Source: Pseudomonas profundi (lineage in GTDB: Bacteria; Pseudomonadota; Gammaproteobacteria; Pseudomonadales; Pseudomonadaceae). From it: 64,000 nt of DNA. The notes under the pieces are model-generated. The model did not search any database, was not told where the DNA came from, and was given only the letters and a program-made list of their open reading frames with translations. Shown here in pieces: positions 46,474 through 54,736 of the stretch. Within the stretch, counting starts at the first letter, position 1. Each line of letters opens with the position of its first letter. Location: positions 1-64,000 of the forward strand of contig NZ_VTPZ01000009.1 in assembly GCF_008638305.1 (NCBI RefSeq), in the 5' to 3' direction. The translations under genes were made by a program, and so were the position numbers.

Positions 46474-47395
46474 ACGCATACTGATCACCGGCGCGGCCGG
46501 CTATATCGGCCACCAACTCGGCAATCGCCTGGCGGAGCATTTTGCGGTGACCGGCACCGATTTGCGCGCGCGTGACGACCTGCATTTTCCGCTGGCGATC
46601 GCCGATGTGCGGGCCCCGTCCCTGGCCGAGCTACTGGAGCGCGAGCAGATTACCCACGTGGTGCATCTGGCCTCGGTGCTCCAGGCTTCCCCGGACCGCG
46701 CCCGTGATTACGACATCGACGTCAACGGCACCCGCAACGTGCTCCAATGCTGCATCAAAGCCGGCGTGCAGCACCTGACTGTCACCAGCTCCGGAGCCGC
46801 CTATGGTTACCATGCGGACAATCCGGCCTGGATAGACGAGCAGGACGCCCTGCGTGGAAATCCCGAATTTGCCTACTCCGACCACAAGCGGCTGATTGAA
46901 GAGATGCTTGCCGATTACCGGGAGCGCCAGCCGCAACTACGCCAGCTGATCTTCCGCCCTGGCACGGTGCTCGGCACCGAGACGCGCAACCAGATCACCA
47001 ACCTGTTCATGGCGCCGCGCATTCTTGCGCTCAAGGGCAGCGATTCGCCCTTCGTGTTCATCTGGGATCAGGACGTGATAGGCGCCATGGCCGTGGGCAT
47101 CAGGCAAGACAAGACCGGCATCTTCAATATGGCCGGTGATGGCGCGCTGACCATGCAGGACATTGCACACCGCCTGAACAAGCCGTTATTGACCCTGCCG
47201 GTGTGGCTGGTCAAAGCCGGGCTACAAATCGCAAAATGGCGCGGCAAACCCACCGGGCCAGAGCAGGTCAACTTTCTGCGTTATCGCCCGGTACTTAGCA
47301 ACCGTCGTCTGAAAGAGGAATTTGGTTATCCGTTGGCCAAGACCTCCGCGGAGACATTCGAGTATTTTGTCGAAACGAACGGGCTCAGGCGCTGA
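46466..47395 (+). CDS. Extended SDR, NAD-dependent epimerase/dehydratase family
   Basis: 309 residues. The Rossmann motif GAAGYIGHQLGNRLAE lies at residues 8-23, and VVHLASVLQASPDRARDYDIDVNGTRNVLQ is typical of extended SDRs. The usual YxxxK region reads AYSDHKRLIEEML, with Y and K kept. It could act on a sugar nucleotide or as a hydroxysteroid-like dehydrogenase; the operon context favours the second type but weakly. It overlaps the BASS gene by 8 bases and ends 5 bases before the heptamer array. Confidence 0.82.
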   Translation: MTKRILITGAAGYIGHQLGNRLAEHFAVTGTDLRARDDLHFPLAIADVRAPSLAELLEREQITHVVHLASVLQASPDRARDYDIDVNGTRNVLQCCIKAGVQHLTVTSSGAAYGYHADNPAWIDEQDALRGNPEFAYSDHKRLIEEMLADYRERQPQLRQLIFRPGTVLGTETRNQITNLFMAPRILALKGSDSPFVFIWDQDVIGAMAVGIRQDKTGIFNMAGDGALTMQDIAHRLNKPLLTLPVWLVKAGLQIAKWRGKPTGPEQVNFLRYRPVLSNRRLKEEFGYPLAKTSAETFEYFVETNGLRR

Positions 47396-47400
47396 CGCGT

Positions 47401-48057
47401 AGCTGGAAGCTGGAAGCTGGAAGCTGGAAGCTGGAAGCTGGAAGCTGGAAGCTGGAAGCTGGAAGCTGGAAGCTGGAAGCTGGAAGCTGGAAGCTGGAAG
47501 CTGGAAGCTGGAAGCTGGAAGCTGGAAGCTGGAAGCTGGAAGCTGGAAGCTGGAAGCTGGAAGCTGGAAGCTGGAAGCTGGAAGCTGGAAGCTGGAAGCT
47601 GGAAGCTGGAAGCTGGAAGCTGGAAGCTGGAAGCTGGAAGCTGGAAGCTGGAAGCTGGAAGCTGGAAGCTGGAAGCTGGAAGCTGGAAGCTGGAAGCTGG
47701 AAGCTGGAAGCTGGAAGCTGGAAGCTGGAAGCTGGAAGCTGGAAGCTGGAAGCTGGAAGCTGGAAGCTGGAAGCTGGAAGCTGGAAGCTGGAAGCTGGAA
47801 GCTGGAAGCTGGAAGCTGGAAGCTGGAAGCTGGAAGCTGGAAGCTGGAAGCTGGAAGCTGGAAGCTGGAAGCTGGAAGCTGGAAGCTGGAAGCTGGAAGC
47901 TGGAAGCTGGAAGCTGGAAGCTGGAAGCTGGAAGCTGGAAGCTGGAAGCTGGAAGCTGGAAGCTGGAAGCTGGAAGCTGGAAGCTGGAAGCTGGAAGCTG
48001 GAAGCTGGAAGCTGGAAGCTGGAAGCTGGAAGCTGGAAGCTGGAAGCTGGAAGCTGG
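47401..48057 (+). repeat. Perfect heptanucleotide tandem array, ~94 copies of AGCTGGA
   Basis: From 47401 to 48057 the sequence is an unbroken repetition of the 7-mer agctgga: 657 bases, 93 full units and six more bases. I checked the phase at every 60-base line and found no slip. It begins 6 bases after a stop codon and has no start codon inside. In all three plus frames it would encode the same cyclic heptapeptide (SWKLEAG), with no stops, but nothing indicates translation. An inverted copy of the unit, gcttccagct, lies at 48155-48164. No CRISPR structure. The perfect copy identity implies recent expansion or an assembly artefact. Confidence 0.97.
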
Positions 48058-48184
48058 TCAGTGTGGGTGGCGCGCTTTCTCTGTCAACTGCACCAGGCAG
48101 GCTTTATCACCTTAATTTCAGCTGACTCGGACTGCTTCAAGCTTCCCGCATCAGGCTTCCAGCTAATAACTTAATAGGTATCCC

Positions 48185-48970
48185 ATGCACGTAACGCTGA
48201 TCACCGGCGCCGCCTCCGGCCTCGGTTGGGCCATGGCGCGCCATTGGTTTGTCGCAGGGCACAGCCTGGTGCTGGCCGACCTCAATGCCGAAGGCCTGGC
48301 CGCCCGCGCTGAAGAACTGGGCGACGCGGAGCGGGTGCTGACTGTCACGGCGGATATTACCCAGGCCGCCGACATCTGCTATCTGATCGATGAGGTGCGT
48401 TATTGCTTCGGCCGGCTCGACTTGCTGGTCAACAATGCCGGCATCACCCATCGCTCCCCTGCGCATCAAACCAATCCGGCGGTGTTTCGCAAGGTCATGG
48501 CCGTGGATTGGCAGGGCCCGGTGGAACTGACGATGGCCGCGTTGCCGTTGCTGCGCGAATCAGGGGGTTCGATCGTCTGTATCGGCTCGATGGCCGGCTG
48601 GATGCCCGTGCCTGGCCGCGCGGCTTATTGCGCCGCCAAGAGTGCGCTGACGCAGTTCTTCGAGGTGCTGCGCCTGGAGCTGGAAGCCGATGGCATCCAC
48701 ATACTTATCGCCTACCCAAGCTTTCTCGACACACCCATCGAACACCACGCCCTGGGCCGCGATGGCAGCGTCGCCAAACATCCGCGTTCAATGGTCGGCG
48801 GCATGCGCAGCGCCGAATGGATGGCCAAACTGATTGATGACGGACTACAACGGCGCAAGCGCTGGATACTGCCTGAACCGGTCTCACGTTTCGGCAGCCT
48901 GCTCTGGCGCATCGCGCCATCACTGTACCTGCGCCAGGTACGTAAGCGCTTCGCTAGTGAGTTACGCTAA
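48185..48970 (+). CDS. Short-chain dehydrogenase/reductase
   Basis: 261 residues. Classical SDR motifs: TGAASGLG (residues 7-14), NNAG in LLVNNAGITHRS, and the active-site Tyr-Lys in AYCAAKSALTQ, preceded by the catalytic serine in CIGSMAGW. A C-terminal arginine-rich tail (RLRQ... KRFASEL) may contact a membrane. It follows the heptamer array in the same direction as the FMO operon, but the array separates them by 789 bases. Substrate unknown; it could belong to the same oxidative pathway. Confidence 0.88.
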   Translation: MHVTLITGAASGLGWAMARHWFVAGHSLVLADLNAEGLAARAEELGDAERVLTVTADITQAADICYLIDEVRYCFGRLDLLVNNAGITHRSPAHQTNPAVFRKVMAVDWQGPVELTMAALPLLRESGGSIVCIGSMAGWMPVPGRAAYCAAKSALTQFFEVLRLELEADGIHILIAYPSFLDTPIEHHALGRDGSVAKHPRSMVGGMRSAEWMAKLIDDGLQRRKRWILPEPVSRFGSLLWRIAPSLYLRQVRKRFASELR

Positions 48971-48992
48971 CGCCATATCGCGATACCCTGTA

Positions 48993-49070
48993 CTGGGAAG
49001 GTCGAGTTCCATCTCGACCAGCGGAGTCTCAGAAACCGTTTTTCATCGAGATGGAACTCGACGGTCCCAG
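48993..49070. repeat. Long inverted repeat, first module
   Basis: A 25-base left arm (48993-49017) pairs with a right arm (49046-49070) at 23 of 25 positions, separated by 28 bases. Each arm itself contains a mini-hairpin of the form ggtcgag-N6-ctcgacc. It lies 22 bases past the SDR stop codon. It is likely a dispersed intergenic stem-loop element and could also stop transcription. Confidence 0.75.
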
Positions 49071-49120
49071 GCCGCGCTCCCTAGGGACGGCCGAGCTCCA
49101 CCTCGGCCAGCGCGGCCTGG
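49067..49120. repeat. Inverted repeat, second module
   Basis: ccaggccgcgct (49067-49078) and agcgcggcctgg (49109-49120) form a perfect 12-bp stem. Inside it, ggccgag (49089-49095) and ctcggcc (49102-49108) form another hairpin of the same ggYcgag-N6-ctcgRcc type as the first module. The nested design suggests a structured RNA or a REP-like element. The rest of the gap to the next gene has nothing else. Confidence 0.7.
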
Positions 49121-49150
49121 CTTACCCCATACTCAAATAAGGCATTAGAA

Positions 49151-49915
49151 ATGCTGCTTGATCCCTGGCTATGGCTCGGTTTGTTCATATTGTTGGCCTA
49201 CACCATTGAAGCCGTAACCGGCTTTGGCAGCCTGGTCATCGCACTATCGCTGGGCGCGCTGATACTGCCGATACCGGAAATGATGCCGGTGGTGGTGCCG
49301 CTCAACGTTCTGATGACCGCCTATCTGGTCTGGCGCAACCACAGGCATATCTACTGGCCGGTACTGCTCAAGCTGATCCTGCCGCTGATGTTATTGGGCA
49401 CGGCGGCGGGTTACGCATTGCGTCCCTGGCTCGGCGATGACCTGTTGAAACTGCTGTTCGGTATGCTGGTACTCTGGTTCGCCAGCCGCGAACTCCTGCG
49501 CATGTACCGCGGCATCAAAATCACGCCGCACCCGCTGAGGCTCAGCCGCGCCCTGGCCTTCGGCGCTGGCATCACCCACGGCTTGTTCGCTTCCGGTGGC
49601 CCGCTGCTGGTCTACGCTATCGGCGGCATTCAGCTCGACAAGAGCCGCATGCGCGCCACCTTGCTGGTCGTTTGGCTCACCTTGAACAGCTGTCTGACTG
49701 CGCTATTTCTGTTCGACGGCACCCTGATCCCTAGCCTGCCCCGCCTGGTGCTCTATCTGCCACTGCTGGTGGTTGGTGTGCTGCTCGGCGAATACCTGCA
49801 TCACCGCCTGGATGAACAGCGGTTCCGTCAGGTGGTGTATGGGTTACTGGTGCTTACGGGGGTATTGCTGATTTTCAAGGCGCTCGAGGGGTATTCCGGA
49901 TCCATGCTGTCCTGA
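49151..49915 (+). CDS. TauE/SafE family sulfite/organosulfonate exporter-like protein
   Basis: 254 residues, about 8 helices in two repeats. EAVTGFGSLVIALSLGALILP is the first-repeat signature, and GAGITHGLFASGGPLLVYAIGG is the second. Family members export sulfite or sulfoacetate, or move other small anions; the substrate is unresolved. A weak aagg lies upstream of the ATG. It may be co-transcribed with the SDR unless the hairpins between them end transcription. Confidence 0.88.
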   Translation: MLLDPWLWLGLFILLAYTIEAVTGFGSLVIALSLGALILPIPEMMPVVVPLNVLMTAYLVWRNHRHIYWPVLLKLILPLMLLGTAAGYALRPWLGDDLLKLLFGMLVLWFASRELLRMYRGIKITPHPLRLSRALAFGAGITHGLFASGGPLLVYAIGGIQLDKSRMRATLLVVWLTLNSCLTALFLFDGTLIPSLPRLVLYLPLLVVGVLLGEYLHHRLDEQRFRQVVYGLLVLTGVLLIFKALEGYSGSMLS

Positions 49916-49931
49916 ATCCGGTTAATTTTTT
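49896..49931 (+). terminator. Terminator at the TauE/SafE gene end
   Basis: ccggat (49896-49901) and atccgg (49916-49921) form a stem around the stop codon region, followed by ttaatttttt. A loop of 14 bases makes the stem modest, but the T-run is good. Confidence 0.5.
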
Positions 49932-49944
49932 GTGGCTGTTCGCG

Positions 49945-50631
49945 CTATGAAACCGTCTGGTTGAATCCGACAAAGGTCGCCACTTCGTCGACAGCGCGAC
50001 GCTTCGACACCACCGCATTGGCCGGAAAATCCTCATCCGGATAGCCCATCGCAACGCAGATCATGATCACCTGATCATCAGGAATGCCCGCATGCTCGCG
50101 CACTACCGGTGAGTGCATGATGCCCTGACTGTTCACCACACAGCCCAAACCGCGGGACCAGGCGGCGTTCACCAGGCTATTGACCAGCGCGCCACAATCG
50201 AACTGAGCGATGTCGCCGTCACGCAGTACGCGGTCGTAAGTCACCACAACAGAAACCGGCGCATCGAACTGACGGAAGCCCCGCAGTATCCAGTCCTGGC
50301 GCTTATCCTTGTCGTCACGGGCGATGCCCATGGCCTTGAACAGTTGCACCGCAATCTCTACCTGCCGGTCCCGGTGTTCCCCTTCGTAGGCATCGATCCC
50401 GCGGCTTTCCTTGGATGGCGGCACGCCACCCAGCATACGTTCGGTATTCTCGGCGCGAATCCGGTCCAGCGGCTCCCCGGTCAGCACATGCAGATGCCAT
50501 GGCTGCGTATTCATCGAGGACGGCGCCCGAATAGCCAGGGCAATGACTTCCTCAATCAGACTACGTGGAACTGCTTGCTGCTTGAACGCGCGAATGCTGC
50601 GCCGTCCGAATACGACCTCTTCGTAATTCAC
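49945..50631 (-). CDS. Nitroreductase family protein
   Basis: 228 residues. The FMN-binding start is RRSIRAFKQQAVPRSLIEEV, followed by APSSMNTQPWHLHVLTG, both classic. A C-terminal CVAMGYPDEDFPANAVVSKRRAVDEV completes the site. Members reduce nitro compounds or quinones with NAD(P)H. Start is GTG at 50631 with aggag upstream. Isolated gene; no partner. It converges with the TauE/SafE gene. Confidence 0.92.
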   Translation of the reverse strand: MNYEEVVFGRRSIRAFKQQAVPRSLIEEVIALAIRAPSSMNTQPWHLHVLTGEPLDRIRAENTERMLGGVPPSKESRGIDAYEGEHRDRQVEIAVQLFKAMGIARDDKDKRQDWILRGFRQFDAPVSVVVTYDRVLRDGDIAQFDCGALVNSLVNAAWSRGLGCVVNSQGIMHSPVVREHAGIPDDQVIMICVAMGYPDEDFPANAVVSKRRAVDEVATFVGFNQTVS

Positions 50632-50842
50632 CCGTCATCTCCTCATAGGCTATGGCAGCCAGCAATGCGCGCATATGAACGCCCGCCTGCAATGTGGATC
50701 CGACACTAGCATATTCGCAGCGGCGCCCAAGGTGACTATGCATCGGCAGAGCGACACATCAGGATCGCTTATAAGCGGTGATTAGCCAGGGCAGCTCAGA
50801 GCGAAGGGTTCAGCTTCCACGGGTGTGCATTGCGAAACAATA

Positions 50843-51199
50843 TCATGCACCCGCCAGCTCACCCCGAAAGATGAAGAAAACCGCACCCAGAATACACAAG
50901 CCAGCCCAGAGATAATCCAGCCTGAGCGGCTCTTTCATGTAGTACACGGCAAAGGGTACGAACACTGAGAGTGTGATGACTTCCTGCATGATCTTGAGCT
51001 GCCCGAGGGACAGCACACCGTAACCGATGCGGTTGGCCGGCACCTGCAGCATGTACTCGAAGAAAGCGATGCCCCAGCTGATCAGCGCGGCGATGATCCA
51101 GGGCTTGGAGCTCAATTCCTTGAGGTGGGCGTACCAGGCAAACGTCATGAACACGTTGCTCAGGGTAAGCAGCAGTACCGTTAAACCGATTTCGCGCAT
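50843..51199 (-). CDS. DUF486 (DMT-like) membrane protein
   Basis: 118 residues with four helices, the normal size for DUF486. LLLTLSNVFMTFAWYAHLKE and the segment LQVPANRIGYGVLSLGQLKIMQEVITL are diagnostic. The family belongs to the drug/metabolite transporter superfamily, of unknown function, and probably works as a dimer. ATG 51199 has ggtga upstream; TTG at 51214 would add five residues. Confidence 0.87.
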   Translation of the reverse strand: MREIGLTVLLLTLSNVFMTFAWYAHLKELSSKPWIIAALISWGIAFFEYMLQVPANRIGYGVLSLGQLKIMQEVITLSVFVPFAVYYMKEPLRLDYLWAGLCILGAVFFIFRGELAGA

Positions 51200-51283
51200 G
51201 TTGTAGTTCACCAATGATCAGCGGCTTGAGCGCTGGGGATGACCGTAACGCCAATTGTACTACCGAGCGTCAGGCGTGGCTGG

Positions 51284-51943
51284 TCATTGGCGCACGAGTC
51301 GCTGAATAGCTTCTGCCACTGGCGTATCGCCCTCGGTCAGCTCGATAATCTCCCTGCTCAGCGCCGATTGTTCGATCACTTCGAGCAAGGTTGCCGCGAC
51401 ATCCTCACGTGACACCTCTCCATAGGCAATGGCCGGGCCTGCATGGACCTTGCCGGTTCCGGGCGCATCCAGCAGCGTGCCGGGGCGTACTATGACCCAG
51501 TCCAGATCGGAGCCCGCCAGATACACATCAGCGCGTTTTTTCACTGCCATGTAGTTCTCAAAGGTATCGGAAACCACCCTGTTGCGCCCGGCCTCGGGGA
51601 AGGCCGATACCAGCAGGAAGCGCTTCACCTTCGCTTTTTGCGCCGCAGCAACAGCCAGCTCCAGCCCCTGACCATCGATAGCCTTGGTCATCTGTGGGCC
51701 ACCCTTGCCGCCAGCACCGGCGGTGAACACGACCGTATCGCAGCCGCTCATCAACGCCGCCAAGTCGTCGGCGTTCAGCTCAAGCAGATCGCCGAGTACC
51801 GGGACTGCACCCAGGTCACGTAATCCATCCGTCTGCCGTTGGTCACGGTGCAGCGCATGAGGCTGATAGCCTCGCTGCGCCAGTTGTCGGGCCAGATGGC
51901 GGCCAATCTTGCCGGCACCGCCGATGATGAATATCTGTTTCAT
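51284..51943 (-). CDS. NAD(P)H-binding atypical SDR
   Basis: 219 residues. The N-terminus KQIFIIGGAGKIGRHLARQLAQRGY carries the atypical SDR dinucleotide loop GGAGKIG. Later come TVVFTAGAGGKGG and WVIVRPGTLLDAPGTGKV. It resembles YhfK/SDR_a5 proteins, used as flavin or NAD(P)H sensors or reductases; function unknown. ATG at 51943 is internal to a longer open frame; the Rossmann strand starts right there. Confidence 0.87.
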   Translation of the reverse strand: MKQIFIIGGAGKIGRHLARQLAQRGYQPHALHRDQRQTDGLRDLGAVPVLGDLLELNADDLAALMSGCDTVVFTAGAGGKGGPQMTKAIDGQGLELAVAAAQKAKVKRFLLVSAFPEAGRNRVVSDTFENYMAVKKRADVYLAGSDLDWVIVRPGTLLDAPGTGKVHAGPAIAYGEVSREDVAATLLEVIEQSALSREIIELTEGDTPVAEAIQRLVRQ

Positions 51944-52077
51944 GGCACCCTCACATTCGAAAAAAACCAGCGGCCATGCTGTCACACCCGCTTCAGGGTG
52001 CGCCACCGCTGCGCTAGAGCTGTGCAAGCCTGCGCCAGAGTAGCTGATCGAAGCATAACGCTGAAAGCCATTTACGG

Positions 52078-52105
52078 TGGACAAGACAGGTCCGTTCGTT
52101 ACAAT
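52078..52105 (+). promoter_or_regulatory. Sigma-70 promoter for queCDE
   Basis: TGGACA (52078-52083) and TACAAT (52100-52105) are separated by 16 bases, each one mismatch from consensus. Transcription would begin near 52112, just upstream of the candidate preQ1 aptamer, so the mRNA would start with the riboswitch. Confidence 0.55.
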
Positions 52106-52116
52106 GCGCCCGCTTA

Positions 52117-52148
52117 CCCGGTCGCAGCCTACCCGGACAAAACAAGGA
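52117..52148 (+). promoter_or_regulatory. PreQ1-I riboswitch candidate (type 2)
   Basis: The RNA shows the compact preQ1-I pattern. A P1 stem CCGG (52118-52121) pairs with CCGG (52133-52136). The loop UCGCAG (52122-52127) is identical to that of the Thermoanaerobacter tengcongensis aptamer. A single C (52132) sits where the ligand-pairing cytosine belongs, and the tail ACAAAACAAGG (52137-52147) matches the known A-rich strand. The aagga at 52144-52148 is the queC ribosome binding site, so ligand-induced folding would hide it. P1 is one pair shorter than usual and the A-rich loop three bases shorter. Confidence 0.65.
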
Positions 52149-52153
52149 CACCT

Positions 52154-52861
52154 ATGAATGCTTTATTGATCTGCTCCGGCGGATTCGACTCCGTGACGCT
52201 GGCCTACCGGTTGGCGGCGGAGCAGTCCCTCGGCGCCCTGCTGACCTTCGACTACGGTCAGCGCCACCGCAAAGAAATCGATGCAGCCCGTCAGTGCGCG
52301 GAGCGGCTCGCGGTGCCCCACCTGGTGATGGACATCGGTCATATCGGCCGCCAACTATCTGGCTCGGCCCTGACCGATGACATCGCCGTGCCCCATGGTC
52401 ACTACAGCGAAGAGAACATGAAGGTGACGGTGGTGCCCAACCGTAACGCCATCATGCTCACCATCGCCTTCGGCATCGCCGCTGCCCGCGACCTCGACAC
52501 CGTGGCACTGGCCGTGCACGGCGGCGATCACTTCATCTATCCCGACTGCCGACCCGACTTCATCCGCTTATTCGGCGAGATGCAGGCCAAAGCGCTAGAG
52601 GGCGTAGCCGAGGTGACGTTACTGGCCCCCTACGTCAACCTGGACAAGACCGAGATCGCCCGTGACGCCGCGCGCTTTGCGGTACCGGTGGCCGAGACCT
52701 GGTCCTGCTATGAGGGTGGCGACATTCACTGCGGCCGCTGCGGCACCTGCGTGGAGCGCATCGAAGCCATGGCTCTCGCCGGAGTGACCGATCCCACGGC
52801 CTATAAAGACCAGCAGTACTGGCGCAAAGCAGTAGCGAAGGTCAAGCCATGTACACCATAA
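52154..52861 (+). CDS. queC: 7-cyano-7-deazaguanine synthase QueC
   Basis: 235 residues. ATP pyrophosphatase-type P-loop SGGFDS at residues 8-13. The C-terminal Zn site is C185, C193, C196 and C199 (CYEGGDIHCGRCGTC). QueC converts 7-carboxy-7-deazaguanine to preQ0 in queuosine synthesis. The family usually reads SGGLDS, so this is a variant P-loop. First gene of queCDE, with a likely preQ1 riboswitch overlapping its ribosome binding site. It overlaps queD by 13 bases. Confidence 0.93.
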   Translation: MNALLICSGGFDSVTLAYRLAAEQSLGALLTFDYGQRHRKEIDAARQCAERLAVPHLVMDIGHIGRQLSGSALTDDIAVPHGHYSEENMKVTVVPNRNAIMLTIAFGIAAARDLDTVALAVHGGDHFIYPDCRPDFIRLFGEMQAKALEGVAEVTLLAPYVNLDKTEIARDAARFAVPVAETWSCYEGGDIHCGRCGTCVERIEAMALAGVTDPTAYKDQQYWRKAVAKVKPCTP

Positions 52862-53205
52862 GGAAAGAGTTTCACTTTTCCGCCTCCCACCAGCTCAAGC
52901 AGATGCCCGCCGGGCACCCATGTGCCCGCTTGCATGGCCACAACTACGTGGCAGTAATCGAATTGCGCAGTGAGACCCTCGACCAGTACGGCTTCGTACG
53001 TGATTACCTGGAACTCAAGCCGCTCAAGGAGTACATCGACGCCGAGCTGGATCACCGCCACCTCAACGAGGTGCTGGGGGACGACTGCGCCACCGCCGAA
53101 CGCCTTGCCCGGCACCTGTACGACTGGGCCCGGGCTCGCTGGCCTGAGGTGAGCGCAGCGATGGTGTCGGAGACGCCCAAGACCTCGGCGGAGTACCGAC
53201 CGTGA
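52849..53205 (+). CDS. queD: 6-carboxytetrahydropterin synthase QueD
   Basis: 118 residues of the T-fold family. Zn-binding histidines H14 (SASHQL), H29 and H31 (LHGHNY), and the catalytic C25 (HPCARLHGH), are present, as is LDHRHLNEVLG. It converts dihydroneopterin triphosphate, the product of GTP cyclohydrolase I, to CPH4. The FolE at 6 kb could in principle supply it. It overlaps queC and queE at both ends, as in a coupled operon. Confidence 0.94.
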   Translation: MYTIRKEFHFSASHQLKQMPAGHPCARLHGHNYVAVIELRSETLDQYGFVRDYLELKPLKEYIDAELDHRHLNEVLGDDCATAERLARHLYDWARARWPEVSAAMVSETPKTSAEYRP

Positions 53206-53918
53206 TCGCCATCAGTGAAATCTTTGGCCCCACCATCCAGGGCGAAGGAGCGTTGATCGGCGTGCCCACCGTCTTCGTGCGCACCGGCGGCTGCGACTTT
53301 CGCTGTAGCTGGTGCGACACCCTTTATGCGGTGGAACCACGCTTTCGGGCAGACTGGCAGAGCATGACTGCCGAAGCGATCCTTGCCGAGGTGAACCGGC
53401 TGGGTGGCGGCGACCCGATATTGGTAACGCTTTCCGGCGGCAACCCGGCGTTGCAGCCGCTCGCTGAACTACTACGGCTCGGGCACCAGCAGGACCACCG
53501 CTTTGCCATGGAAACCCAGGGCAGTAAGGCACAGGCCTGGTTCGATATGCTCGATCACCTCACGCTTAGCCCTAAACCGCCCTCCTCGGGTATGCCCTTC
53601 CGCCGGGAGCGCTTCGAGGCCTGCCTGGCCGCTGCCGGCGCCGACACCCAGGTCAGTCTCAAGCTGGTGATAGCCGACGAGGCGGACTACCAGTGGGCAA
53701 AAGCCCTGGCGGACCTATACCCACAACTGCCCCTGTATCTACAGCCCTGCAACCCCGCTCCGGCTACTCCCGAGCAACCGGACCGCGAAGCCGACATAGA
53801 GGCATTGAATGCACAGTTGCGCTGGTTGGTCGGGCGGGTAATCGCTGATCGCTGGTACCGGCCGCAGATACTGCCGCAACTGCATGTGTTGATCTGGAAT
53901 AACGAACGGGGGGTGTGA
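53202..53918 (+). CDS. queE: 7-carboxy-7-deazaguanine synthase QueE (radical SAM)
   Basis: 238 residues. The 4Fe-4S motif is C31, C35 and C38 (GGCDFRCSWCDT), the CX3CX2C spacing. SEIFGPTIQGEGALIGVPTVFVRTGGC is the hallmark QueE start. QueE converts CPH4 to 7-carboxy-7-deazaguanine by a SAM-dependent ring contraction. GTG start overlaps queD by 4 bases. With QueC and QueD it makes preQ0; QueF, Tgt and QueA are not in the window. Confidence 0.94.
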   Translation: MIAISEIFGPTIQGEGALIGVPTVFVRTGGCDFRCSWCDTLYAVEPRFRADWQSMTAEAILAEVNRLGGGDPILVTLSGGNPALQPLAELLRLGHQQDHRFAMETQGSKAQAWFDMLDHLTLSPKPPSSGMPFRRERFEACLAAAGADTQVSLKLVIADEADYQWAKALADLYPQLPLYLQPCNPAPATPEQPDREADIEALNAQLRWLVGRVIADRWYRPQILPQLHVLIWNNERGV

Positions 53919-53993
53919 TGCCAAACGACATTTGTATAGTTCGGGATTAACCCTCCGTTGGCGTGCGCTGGCGCGAGACCTGCCTCCGCGCGT

Positions 53994-54452
53994 TCACAAG
54001 AGAAAGGCCACACCGCCAGCAATACCGGCAAACAGCACAGATAAACCGATCAGAATCTTCCAGGGGAACGATGACGGGGGCGGCTCTACTTCCAGCTGCG
54101 TGTTCAGATAGTTCTGCAGCAATCGGGTGTTGCGCGTGTTGGCCTTGAAGACGGCATCGAAGGCATCCCCCACCACCGGTATCAGACCGCCGACAAAGTC
54201 GATGCCGATATTACGCAGCATGCGCCGCTTCACCTCGCCACTCGCACCAGCGCGCTGCGCCTCCAGCAATACATAGCCTGCCATCGCCAACCCCAGCAGG
54301 TCACCGATACCCGGGATCAGACCAACGATGGCCTCGACCCCGATCTTGAACCGGGTGAAAGGCAGACCGATGCTGCTGTCAGTGAAACGGCTGAACTTGT
54401 CCAGCCGCTGAAGTATCGCTCGTTGTTCGGCTTCAGTAGGTTGTCGTGGCAT
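53994..54452 (-). CDS. DUF4112 family membrane protein
   Basis: 152 residues. The conserved block is SIGLPFTRFKIGVEAIVGLIPGIGDLLG, followed by GIDFVGGLIPVVGDAFDAVFKAN; two similar hydrophobic hairpins carrying G(L/I)IPxxGD. A C-terminal helix (ILIGLSVLFAGIAGGVAFLL) ends the protein. Function unknown. It is convergent with queE and monocistronic. Confidence 0.87.
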   Translation of the reverse strand: MPRQPTEAEQRAILQRLDKFSRFTDSSIGLPFTRFKIGVEAIVGLIPGIGDLLGLAMAGYVLLEAQRAGASGEVKRRMLRNIGIDFVGGLIPVVGDAFDAVFKANTRNTRLLQNYLNTQLEVEPPPSSFPWKILIGLSVLFAGIAGGVAFLL

Positions 54453-54736
54453 TGCATCTCCGGACTATAAACGCTCAAGCACGCGGTTTTATCGTGCAAC
54501 CTGAAGAGTACGCGCGAACGTTAGAAGTTCACAAAACCATTCAGCCCAGCGTGGAAGGCCGCTGACGATTGTCTCAACCCTGCCAGAAAGTCTCACTGAC
54601 GCGACTTATCAACCACCAGCATGATGCGTAAACAACAGCTCTGATCCAGACGAAACTGACCTCGCGCGTTGGTATTCTCCCTGTTCACGGCGGAGCGCAG
54701 CATTGGGCAGCGCCCATCGCTCAGGAGCACATGGTT

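Noticed and set aside
47401..48057. The array as a coding repeat (SWKLEAG heptapeptide) or CRISPR
   Set aside because: There is no start codon or ribosome binding site leading into it, all frames are open only because the unit has no stop, and a 7-bp unit with no spacers excludes CRISPR.
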